Positions 1 to 5,161 of a DNA stretch of 5,685 nt are shown one piece after another. Each line of letters opens with the position of its first letter. Position 1 is the stretch's first letter. The DNA lies in the NCBI GenBank assembly GCA_030150085.1, contig JASLGJ010000528.1, positions 1 through 5,685 of the forward strand. Reading direction: 5' to 3'. The notes under the pieces were generated by a model. The model was given only the letters and a program-made list of their open reading frames with translations, did no database searches and was not told the origin of the DNA. The position numbers were made by a program, and so were the translations under genes. This DNA is from Candidatus Elarobacter sp. (GTDB lineage: Bacteria; Vulcanimicrobiota; Vulcanimicrobiia; Vulcanimicrobiales; Vulcanimicrobiaceae).

Positions 1-699
1 GCGTGCCTGCGCACGCTGCGCGACACCGCCGCGATCCTGGTCGACGAGGCCAACGCGGTCTCCGACAACCCGCTGGTGTTCCCCGACACCGGCGAGGTGA
101 TCTCGGGCGGCAACTTCCACGCCGAGCCCGTCGCGCTGGCCGCCGACGCGCTGGCCGTGGCGCTGGCCGAGATCGGCAACATCAGCGAGCGCCGCAGCGC
201 GCTGCTGGTCGATCCCACGTTCAGCCAGCTGCCGGCGTTCCTGGCGACCGATCCGGGGCTGGAGTCGGGCTACATGATCGCGCAGGTGACCGCGGCCGCG
301 CTGGCCTCGGAGAACAAGGGCCTGGCGCACCCGGCCAGCGTGGACTCGATCCCGACCTCGGCCGGTCAGGAGGACCACGTCTCGATGGCGACCCACGGCG
401 CGCGCCGGCTCGACGACATGGCCCGCAACTGCGCGAACATCGTCGCGGTGGAGCTGCTCTCCGCGGCGCGCGGGATCGGCTTCCGCCGCCCGCTGCGCAC
501 CTCCGCCGCGCTGGAAGAGGTGCTGGCGGAGGTGCGGTTCGAGGGCGGCGACGAGGGCGACGCTTTCCTGGCCCCGCAGATCGCGCGCGTGGCGGAACTG
601 GTGCTGGCGGGACGCTTCACGCCGCTGGTGGCGGAGCTGTTCCCGACGACGTGTCCGAGCACGCACGCGGCGAGCCCCGGCGGGCGGGGGAACGCATGA
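1..699 (+). CDS. hutH: Histidine ammonia-lyase, C-terminal part (5' end outside the window)
   Basis: Catalyses non-oxidative deamination of L-histidine to urocanate and ammonia, the first step of histidine degradation; the family is a cytosolic homotetramer. Only the last 232 residues are visible, in frame from base 1; the region with the Ala-Ser-Gly triad that forms the MIO cofactor lies upstream. Diagnostic blocks of the HAL/PAL family are clear: SGGNFHAEP at visible residues 35-43, EIGNISERR at 57-65, the long conserved stretch from [17 protein letters not shown] (90-106) into [13 protein letters not shown] (108-120), and QEDHVSM at 123-129, whose Glu is an active-site residue in characterised HALs. 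These blocks, especially QEDHVSM, favour histidine over phenylalanine/tyrosine lyases. The C-terminus ends in a low-complexity Gly/Ala/Pro tail. Its TGA stop (697-699) overlaps the hutG ATG. Function is certain at family level; the missing N-terminus prevents checking the MIO triad. Confidence 0.96.
   Translation, partial: ACLRTLRDTAAILVDEANAVSDNPLVFPDTGEVISGGNFHAEPVALAADALAVALAEIGNISERRSALLVDPTFSQLPAFLATDPGLESGYMIAQVTAAALASENKGLAHPASVDSIPTSAGQEDHVSMATHGARRLDDMARNCANIVAVELLSAARGIGFRRPLRTSAALEEVLAEVRFEGGDEGDAFLAPQIARVAELVLAGRFTPLVAELFPTTCPSTHAASPGGRGNA
696..699 (+). promoter_or_regulatory. ATGA stop/start overlap, hutH-hutG translational coupling
   Basis: The hutG ATG (696-698) and the hutH TGA (697-699) share bases. 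This arrangement is typical of genes on one transcript where ribosomes re-initiate after termination. A GGGGG run at 686-690 is the only ribosome-binding-like sequence before it. Confidence 0.7.
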
Positions 700-1505
700 G
701 CGAGACCTACGCGCTCGGTCGCGGAACGAGCCCCCTGGTCATCAGCGCGCCGCACGTCGGGCTGGAGCTTCCGGCGGCGCTCCGCGCGCGTTTGAGCGAA
801 GCCGGGCGCGCGCTGATCGACACCGACTGGTACGTCGACCGGCTCTACTCGTTCGCCGGGCAGCTCGGCGCATCGACCCTGCGCGCGCGGTTTTCGCGCT
901 ATCTCGTCGACCTCAACCGCGATCCGGCCGGCATTTCGCTCTACCCCGGCGCGCGCACGACCGGGCTGTGCGCCACCGAGACGTTCGAGGGCGCGCCGCT
1001 CTACGCACCTGGCGACGAGCCGAGCGCGGCGGAAGTCGCCGGCCGCCGGACGGGGTACTGGGAACCATACCACGAGGCGTTGCGCGCGGAGCTGAACCGC
1101 GTTCGGGCCAAGCACGGCTACGTGCTGCTGCTCGACGCGCACTCGATCTGGGGCCGGCTGCCCCTGCTGTTCGAGGGCGATCTGCCCAGCGTGAACTTCG
1201 GCACGAACTCGGGCCGGTCGTGCGCGCCGGGACTCATCGCCGCCGCGGTCGAGGCCGTCGCCGCATCGACCTACGACCACGTGGTCGACGGCCGCTTCAA
1301 AGGCGGGTACATCACGCGCCGCTACGGCGACCCGCAGGGCGGGATCCACGCGCTGCAGATCGAGCTCGACCAGCGAACGTATCTCGCCGACGGCTCGCGC
1401 ACCGCCTGGGACGAGGCAAAGGCGGCGTCCTTGAGCCACGTCCTGCGCCACGTCTGCGAGGCACTGCTCGCCTGGGGAGAATCCAGCGTGACGGCCGCGT
1501 CGTGA
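696..1505 (+). CDS. hutG: N-formylglutamate deformylase (N-formylglutamate amidohydrolase family)
   Basis: Predicted to hydrolyse N-formyl-L-glutamate to glutamate and formate, the last step of the five-step histidine pathway. The 269-residue product is the usual size for the FGase family. Recognisable blocks in order: [12 protein letters not shown] (residues 15-26, with the family's Pro-His), [10 protein letters not shown] (42-51), [12 protein letters not shown] (66-77), YWEPYHEAL (121-129), VLLLDAHSI (143-151, Asp-Ala-His) and [10 protein letters not shown] (167-176). The conserved Asp/His/Glu residues are the likely metal ligands and catalytic groups, by family analogy. The reading frame stays open far upstream, so the start was chosen because the family's N-terminus begins shortly after this ATG, the ATG overlaps the hutH stop as ATGA, and a G-rich stretch (686-690) precedes it by five bases. 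The overlap suggests translational coupling to hutH. The symbol hutG is also used for the unrelated formimidoylglutamase; this gene is the formylglutamate type. Confidence 0.93.
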   Translation: MSETYALGRGTSPLVISAPHVGLELPAALRARLSEAGRALIDTDWYVDRLYSFAGQLGASTLRARFSRYLVDLNRDPAGISLYPGARTTGLCATETFEGAPLYAPGDEPSAAEVAGRRTGYWEPYHEALRAELNRVRAKHGYVLLLDAHSIWGRLPLLFEGDLPSVNFGTNSGRSCAPGLIAAAVEAVAASTYDHVVDGRFKGGYITRRYGDPQGGIHALQIELDQRTYLADGSRTAWDEAKAASLSHVLRHVCEALLAWGESSVTAAS

Positions 1506-1523
1506 GCGGCGCCTAGATCGTCC

Positions 1524-1537
1524 TCTCGGCCTCGAGA
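1524..1537 (+). other. Short perfect hairpin in the hutG-VOC gap
   Basis: TCTCG (1524-1528) and CGAGA (1533-1537) are inverted around a four-base loop. The stem is only five pairs and no T-run follows, so it is not an intrinsic terminator. It may be chance in such GC-rich DNA. Nothing else is seen in the 48-base gap 1506-1553. Confidence 0.25.
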
Positions 1538-1553
1538 TGGGTATGAGTCGGCC

Positions 1554-1934
1554 ATGCCGGACTTCACGGTTGGCCCCGTCGGGCATTTCGGGCTCGCGGT
1601 GCGCGATCCGCGGGCCAGCGCGGCCTGGTTCACGCGCGTGCTCGGGCTGGAGCCGTACATGGAGCCCGAGGACGAGCTGGCGTCGGTCGGCAACGATGCG
1701 GTGACGATCTGGTTCTTCCGCGGCGTGCCGTCGCCGCGAACGCTCGAGCACATGTCGTTCCAGCTGCGCGACCGGGCCGAGCTGGAGCGCGCGCTCGCCC
1801 ACCTGCGCCGCGAAGGGGTCGACCTGGAGGACCCGGGCGACGAGATCGGGCCGCAGGCCGAGGGCGCCTCCGACGTCGGGCTGTGGTTCCACGACCCGGA
1901 CGGCTACCGCTGGGAGCTTTCCGCCCCCGGCTAG
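1554..1934 (+). CDS. Small VOC-fold metalloprotein (glyoxalase/extradiol dioxygenase/FosA superfamily), substrate unknown
   Basis: A single-domain vicinal-oxygen-chelate protein of 126 residues with two beta-alpha-beta-beta-beta halves. Module 1 starts at VGHFGLAVRDPRASAAWFTR (residues 9-28) and GLEPYMEPEDELASVG; module 2 starts at LEHMSFQLRDRAELERAL (64-81) and ends with FHDPDGYRWEL (112-122), a signature ending of this superfamily. His11, His66 and Glu121 occupy the positions that bind the metal in the His-His-Glu members (as in FosA and extradiol dioxygenases), so it is probably a metal-dependent enzyme. VOC proteins do isomerisation, ring cleavage, epimerisation or thiol addition, and the sequence alone does not say which. 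The ATG follows the hutG stop by 48 bases; nearby ATGs at 1537 and 1543 are out of frame. No strong Shine-Dalgarno is visible. It could be read from the hut transcript. Two methionyl-free gaps and the short length match small 'glyoxalase-like' hypotheticals. Confidence 0.85.
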   Translation: MPDFTVGPVGHFGLAVRDPRASAAWFTRVLGLEPYMEPEDELASVGNDAVTIWFFRGVPSPRTLEHMSFQLRDRAELERALAHLRREGVDLEDPGDEIGPQAEGASDVGLWFHDPDGYRWELSAPG

Positions 1935-1938
1935 CGCC

Positions 1939-1987
1939 GCCCGGCGCCGATTGGCCGGCCCGGCGCCGAGGCCCCCGCCCGGGCGCC
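1939..1987. repeat. Three regularly spaced GGCGCC palindromes, two inside a 12-bp direct repeat
   Basis: GCCCGGCGCCGA occurs at 1939-1950 and again, identical, at 1958-1969. GGCGCC is repeated at 1943, 1962 and 1982, so the palindromes are 19 and 20 bases apart. Because CGGCGCCG is self-complementary, copies 1942-1949 and 1961-1968 can pair with each other as an eight-pair stem with an 11-base loop. No T-run follows on either side, so it is not a canonical intrinsic terminator. It lies in the 104-base gap between the VOC gene and the DLH ATG. It could act as a transcript stem-loop, a protein site or be chance in high-GC DNA. Confidence 0.45.
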
Positions 1988-2038
1988 GCAGCGGCGTGCG
2001 TGAAAACGATCGTGGCTCGCCTGGAGTCTACCGCTTCG

Positions 2039-2779
2039 ATGCAGCAGTTGTACACGAACACCGTCGCGCGCGCCGAGTTCGTTCCGCTCGACGCCGAGCG
2101 GCGCGGCTACTACGCCGTTCCGGCGGGCGACGGTCCGTTTCCCGCCGTGCTGGTGTACCAGGAGGCATTCGGCGTCAACGACTACGTCCAAAGCGAGGTC
2201 CGGCGCTTGGCCGAGCACGGCTACGCCGCGCTCGCGCCGGATCTGTTCCGCGGCGACGTCTACGGCTACGGCGAGACCGACCGGCCGGCGATGTACGCCC
2301 GCCTGCAGGCGCTCACCGACGAGGGCCTGCTGGCCGACGTCCGCGCCGCGGCGGCGTTCCTCGACGGACGACCCGAGGTCGCGCGGCGCGCGTACGGCGC
2401 GGTCGGGTTCTGCATGGGCGGGCGGCTGGCGGTGCTGAGCGCGATCGCGCTGGGCGAGAAGATCGCCGCTGCGGCGTCGTTCTACGGCGGCGGGATCGCG
2501 CCCGAGCAGCCGCGCTTCTTCGCGCCGCTGCGCGAGCGGCTGGCCGAGGTGCAGGGCGCGCTGCTGCTGGTCTACGGCGCCGACGACGAGGGGATCGCGC
2601 CGAGCGAGCACGCCCGCATCGCCGAGACACTCTCCGCGCACAAGAAGCGCTACACGCTCAGCGTCCACCCCGGCGCGCCGCACGGCTTCGCCTCGCGCGA
2701 CCGCGAGAGCTACCGCCCGGCGCAGGCCGAGGCGGCCTGGGCCGAGGCGCTAGCGCTGTTCGCCACCGCTTTGCGCTGA
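2039..2779 (+). CDS. Dienelactone hydrolase family protein (alpha/beta hydrolase, Cys nucleophile)
   Basis: A cytosolic alpha/beta-hydrolase of 246 residues, the normal size for the DLH family, whose founding member opens dienelactone in chlorocatechol breakdown. Visible features: FPAVLVYQEAFGVND (34-48), where Glu42 matches the Glu that activates the nucleophile in characterised DLH; the nucleophile elbow GFCMGG with Cys125; YGADDEGIAP (179-188) with Asp183 the likely triad acid; and APHGF (213-217) with His215 as triad base. All triad residues are present, so it should be active, but most family members have unknown ester or lactone substrates. ATG at 2039 is preferred: GGAG at 2023-2026 lies upstream, and the family core begins soon after. 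GTG at 2000 is an in-frame alternative adding 13 residues. The frame also stays open back to 1883 but that part overlaps the VOC gene in another frame and looks non-coding. Probably follows the VOC gene on the same transcript. Confidence 0.9.
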   Translation: MQQLYTNTVARAEFVPLDAERRGYYAVPAGDGPFPAVLVYQEAFGVNDYVQSEVRRLAEHGYAALAPDLFRGDVYGYGETDRPAMYARLQALTDEGLLADVRAAAAFLDGRPEVARRAYGAVGFCMGGRLAVLSAIALGEKIAAAASFYGGGIAPEQPRFFAPLRERLAEVQGALLLVYGADDEGIAPSEHARIAETLSAHKKRYTLSVHPGAPHGFASRDRESYRPAQAEAAWAEALALFATALR

Positions 2780-2782
2780 GGC

Positions 2783-2803
2783 GCTTGCCCGACGGCCGCA
2801 AGC
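2783..2803 (+). other. Six-pair hairpin just after the DLH stop
   Basis: GCTTGC (2783-2788) and GCAAGC (2798-2803) form a perfect inverted repeat with a nine-base loop, three bases after the DLH TGA. No T-tract follows, so termination is doubtful; it might attenuate or stabilise the transcript between DLH and the Rieske gene. The 52-base gap 2780-2831 holds nothing else I can name apart from a purine stretch GAAGAGG at 2808-2814. Confidence 0.35.
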
Positions 2804-2831
2804 AGCCGAAGAGGCCGCTCGTGGGTACCGG

Positions 2832-3725
2832 GTGCTCGTGCTGAATCCCGAGATCTCCGCCAACCGCCGGGCGGTCGACCGCCTGGCCAAGAGCCCGTTT
2901 CTCGCCTCGCTCGCGGACGCGCTCCAGCCCGCGGTGCGGCAGGCGCTCGAGCGCGTGGGCTCGGGGGTGAGCGATCTGCTGCACGGCACGCCGCTCGGCC
3001 ACCCGCTGCACGCGGTGATCACCGACGTGCCGGTGGGGGCCTGGACCGTGACGGCCGTGCTCGACGCGCTGGAGCTGGGCGGGCGGCGCGACGTCGCCTT
3101 CGCCGCCGACGCGGCGCTGGTCGTCGGGCTGCTGGGCGGGCTGGGCGCGATCGCCTCGGGTCTGGCGGACTGGTCCGACACGGCCGACGACCCCAAGCGG
3201 GTCGGCATGGCGCACGCGCTGCTCAACTCGATCAGCTTCAGCGGCTACGTCGCCTCGCTCGCGCTGCGGCGCGGCGGCCGGCGCAAGGCCGGCGCCGTCA
3301 CCGCGCTGCTGGCTTACGGCGTCTCGGGCATGGCGGCGTACCTGGGCGGCGAGCTGTCGTTCGGGCTGCAGCTCGGGGTGCGCCACACCGCCGAGCCGCT
3401 CGCGCCGCCCGAGGACTTCACCCCGGTGATGTCCGCCGCGGCGCTGAGCGCGAGCCGCCCGGCGCGAGTGAACTTCAACGGCATCCCGGTGCTGGTGTCG
3501 CGCACGGACTCCGGCGTGGCCGCGATCTCGGCGGTCTGCACGCACCGCGGCGGCCCGCTCGACCAAGGCACGTTCGCGGACGGCTGCGTGACCTGCCCCT
3601 GGCACGGCTCGGTGTTCTCGCTCGCGGACGGTGCGGTGGTGCGCGGCCCGGCGTCGTTCCCCCAGCCGCGCTTCGAAGCGCGCGAGACCGGCGGCCGGAT
3701 CGAGCTGCGCGCGCTGCCGGTGTAG
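2832..3725 (+). CDS. DUF2231 membrane domain fused to a Rieske [2Fe-2S] domain
   Basis: A 297-residue, two-domain protein. Residues 1-45 are a soluble helical lead (AVRQALERVG), then a DUF2231-type membrane unit with four likely helices near 61-81, 92-111, 126-146 and 154-172; HGTPLGHPLHAVITDVPVGA (51-70) is the signature of that family, and its histidines could hold a cofactor, which is speculative. The C-terminus (about 208-297) is a Rieske domain: C236-T-H238 and C255-P-W-H258 bind the [2Fe-2S] cluster. The extra cysteines that make a disulfide in cytochrome bc-type Rieske proteins are absent, so it resembles the ferredoxin-type Rieske domains of oxygenase systems, expected to have a low potential. 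Inferred role: membrane-attached electron transfer; partner unknown. No separate signal peptide is evident. Start: GTG at 2832 is the first start codon in frame after the DLH gene; GTG at 2838 is equally possible, and the ribosome site (GAAGAGG, 2808-2814) is distant. The combination recurs in other bacteria as uncharacterised proteins, to my knowledge. Confidence 0.88.
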   Translation: MLVLNPEISANRRAVDRLAKSPFLASLADALQPAVRQALERVGSGVSDLLHGTPLGHPLHAVITDVPVGAWTVTAVLDALELGGRRDVAFAADAALVVGLLGGLGAIASGLADWSDTADDPKRVGMAHALLNSISFSGYVASLALRRGGRRKAGAVTALLAYGVSGMAAYLGGELSFGLQLGVRHTAEPLAPPEDFTPVMSAAALSASRPARVNFNGIPVLVSRTDSGVAAISAVCTHRGGPLDQGTFADGCVTCPWHGSVFSLADGAVVRGPASFPQPRFEARETGGRIELRALPV

Positions 3726-3769
3726 GATCGTCGGTCGAGCGAACGCGCCAGCGGCGATCGCGCTGACGG

Positions 3770-3788
3770 CGGCGTATTCAGGACGCCG
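3770..3788. terminator. Small hairpin 45 bases after the Rieske gene, weak terminator candidate
   Basis: CGGCGT (3770-3775) and ACGCCG (3783-3788) form a perfect six-pair stem with a seven-base loop. The stem is GC-rich but no T-run follows on the + strand (next bases are TATGCAGA). It is the best-placed stem for ending the + strand transcript, yet lacks the tail of a true intrinsic terminator. Confidence 0.3.
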
Positions 3789-3797
3789 TATGCAGAC

Positions 3798-3846
3798 GAA
3801 CGCGCATCGAAATGGAACGCGGCCGCATCGACTGAAACGCGGTCGC
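3798..3846. repeat. Imperfect tandem direct repeat, about 20-21 bases per unit
   Basis: Unit 1 begins GCATCGA at 3804 and ends with AACGCGGCCGC (3816-3826); unit 2 begins GCATCGA at 3825 and ends with AACGCGGTCGC (3836-3846). The units differ in the middle (AATGG against CTGA) and at one base of the tail. A further GAACGCG at 3798-3804 precedes unit 1. The spacing of about two helix turns would suit a repeated protein-binding site, but this is inference. Confidence 0.45.
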
Positions 3847-3854
3847 CATTTCGA
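3807..3854. terminator. Nine-pair inverted repeat with 30-base spacer, possible bidirectional terminator or protein site
   Basis: TCGAAATGG (3807-3815) is exactly inverted as CCATTTCGA (3846-3854). Inside the spacer CCGC (3823-3826) can pair with GCGG (3839-3842), giving a branched foldback. An alternative outer pairing uses CATCGA (3805-3810) with TCGATG (3856-3861). The position between convergent gene ends suits a bidirectional terminator, but the loop is long and no T-tract is present on either strand, so an operator or binding site is equally open. Confidence 0.35.
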
Positions 3855-3886
3855 ATCGATGGGCTGCCGGTTGACGTGCTATCGGG

Positions 3887-5161
3887 CTAGCGCTGCGCCT
3901 GTCCCAGCGGCCGTTCTTCGAGCGGCGCATCCGGTGGAGCGTTCGCGCGCAGCGAGACGTACGACGTCACGCCGGACTCTTCGAGCCGCCCCAGTTGCGC
4001 GCCGAGCTTGCCGCTTCGGCGCACCACCGTCACCACCCGCCCGTCGGCGCGCAGCGTGCGCGCGGCGGCGATCGCACCGGTCAGCGGCATGTCGGCCTCG
4101 AACAGCACCGCGACCTGATCCGCGCGCGGCGGGGCGCCGATCAGGTCGACGATGCGCTCGAAGCCGATGCTGAAGCCGCAGGCCGGCACGTCGCGGCCGA
4201 GGCTGCGCCCGACCAGCTTGTCGTAGCGCCCGCCGCCGGCGATCGAGTAGCTCAGGTCGGGGTGGCCGACCTCGAAGATCTGCCCGGTGTAGTAGCCCAT
4301 GCCGCGCACCAGCGTCGGATCGAATTGCCAGGTGATGCCGGGAAGCTGCTCCAGCCCGCGCGCCGTCGTGGCGAGGTCGGCCAGCACGTCGGCGGGCAGC
4401 TCCGGCACCGCCTTCGCGAGCGCGTCGGCGATCCCGGTGGGCGGGGCGTGCTCCAAGGCTTCGATGCGCTCGCGGGCGGAGGCGACCGCCGCGGCCGGCA
4501 CGCCGCGCGCGGTCAGCTCCTCGGTGACGCCGTCCCAGCCGATCTTGTCGAGCTTGTCCAGGGTGATGAAGAAGCTGGTGTGGCTCTCGGGCGGCAGGCC
4601 GATGCTCGCCGCCAGCGCGCTCAGGAAGCGCCGGTCCGACAGGCGCACGCTGGTGTCGCGCAGCCCGACCGCGGCCAGGGCTTCGGTCGTCGCCTCGATC
4701 AGCTCGATCTCGGCCAGCACCGACTCCTCGCCGATGATGTCGATGTCGCACTGGGTGAACTGGCGGTAGCGGCCCTTCTGCGGGCGCTCCGCGCGCCACA
4801 CCGGCCCGGCCTGGAAGCTGCGGAACGGCAGCGGCAGCGCGGCGTGGTTGTGGCCGTAGAAGCGCGTCAGCGGCACGGTCAGGTCGAAGCGCAGGCCGTA
4901 GTCGATCAGCTCGCGCAGCGGCGTGCCGGCTTCGAGGGGGTCGCTCAGGCCGCGCTTGAGGATCTGGAAGATCAGCTTCTCGTTCTCGCCGCCCTGGTCG
5001 CCCTGCAGGCGCTCGATGCTCTCCAGCGCGGGCGTCTCGATCCGGCGGTACCCGTAGCGGCGGTACACCGCCGCGATCGTCGCGAGCGCCTCGTCGCGCA
5101 CGGCGACGGCGGCGGGCAGCAGGTCGCGGGTCCCGCGCGGCGGGCTGTTGTCGAGCTTCAC
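3887..5161 (-). CDS. hisS: Histidyl-tRNA synthetase
   Basis: Class II aminoacyl-tRNA synthetase that charges tRNA-His with histidine using ATP; cytosolic, normally a homodimer. The 424 residues match the usual length. In order: RGTRDLLP (9-16) and the motif 1 region to about 48; motif 2 with [13 protein letters not shown] (123-135), whose Arg contacts ATP; a helical insertion domain about 190-275; HisA box [14 protein letters not shown] (285-298), with Arg286 equivalent to the catalytic Arg259 of E. coli; HisB GGGRYDKL (309-316); motif 3 GFSIGFERI (329-337); and a C-terminal anticodon-binding domain about 348-405. Catalytic motifs and that domain exclude the HisZ paralogue. HisA reads RGMGYY rather than the common RGLDYY, and the C-terminus ends in a divergent Pro/Glu-rich tail instead of the common final GEQ-type motif. 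GTG start: an in-frame stop lies three codons upstream (5170-5168) and no other usual start precedes RGTRDLLP. It overlaps hutI by GTGA, implying coupled translation. Confidence 0.96.
   Translation of the reverse strand: MKLDNSPPRGTRDLLPAAVAVRDEALATIAAVYRRYGYRRIETPALESIERLQGDQGGENEKLIFQILKRGLSDPLEAGTPLRELIDYGLRFDLTVPLTRFYGHNHAALPLPFRSFQAGPVWRAERPQKGRYRQFTQCDIDIIGEESVLAEIELIEATTEALAAVGLRDTSVRLSDRRFLSALAASIGLPPESHTSFFITLDKLDKIGWDGVTEELTARGVPAAAVASARERIEALEHAPPTGIADALAKAVPELPADVLADLATTARGLEQLPGITWQFDPTLVRGMGYYTGQIFEVGHPDLSYSIAGGGRYDKLVGRSLGRDVPACGFSIGFERIVDLIGAPPRADQVAVLFEADMPLTGAIAAARTLRADGRVVTVVRRSGKLGAQLGRLEESGVTSYVSLRANAPPDAPLEERPLGQAQR
5158..5161 (-). promoter_or_regulatory. GTGA overlap, hutI stop / hisS start
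   Basis: On the - strand the hisS GTG (5161-5159) and the hutI TGA (5160-5158) overlap in four bases. The preceding bases contain no good Shine-Dalgarno, so hisS is likely translated by ribosomes finishing hutI. The next in-frame stop upstream of hisS is only three codons away, which fixes the start. Confidence 0.75.

Larger units (their letters stand above)
3726..3886. other. Convergent intergenic region with clustered short repeats
   Basis: This 161-base gap separates the ends of the + strand cluster and hisS. It has no convincing gene: an ATG at 3790 opens a frame that only runs antisense into hisS. Its sequence is visibly less GC-biased than the flanking genes and rich in repeated words: GAACGCG at 3741-3747, 3798-3804 and 3815-3821, with AAACGCG at 3835-3841, and CATCGA at 3805-3810 and 3826-3831. 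No poly-T tract marks a standard intrinsic terminator on either strand. Individual structures are listed separately. Confidence 0.6.

Noticed and set aside
366..1892. A 508-codon open frame on the - strand across hutH, hutG and the VOC gene
   Set aside because: Its protein is Arg/Ala/Pro-rich with no recognisable domain, and it is antisense to three well-supported genes. Long antisense open frames are expected in high-GC coding DNA.
1883..2038. N-terminal extension of the DLH protein by up to 52 residues
   Set aside because: It overlaps the VOC gene end, is Pro/Arg/Gly-rich, and exceeds the usual family length. Only the GTG at 2000 remains a real alternative.
1554..3725. VOC, DLH and Rieske genes as an aromatic-degradation cluster
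   Set aside because: All three families occur in aromatic breakdown, but extradiol cleavage does not feed dienelactone hydrolase, the Rieske domain is fused to a DUF2231 membrane unit rather than an oxygenase, and no ring hydroxylase is present.
3726..3886. CRISPR array or tRNA gene in the intergenic repeats
   Set aside because: Repeats are imperfect, only two units and without unique spacers; no cloverleaf or T-loop consensus is seen.
3631..4173. Possible small + strand gene starting at ATG 3790 in the intergenic region
   Set aside because: It runs out of the gap antisense through the end of hisS, becomes Arg-rich low complexity, and has no clear ribosome site.
3887..5161. hisS as a HisZ-type regulatory paralogue of histidine biosynthesis
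   Set aside because: Motif 2, the HisA Arg, HisB and a C-terminal anticodon-binding region are all present, as expected for a true synthetase.
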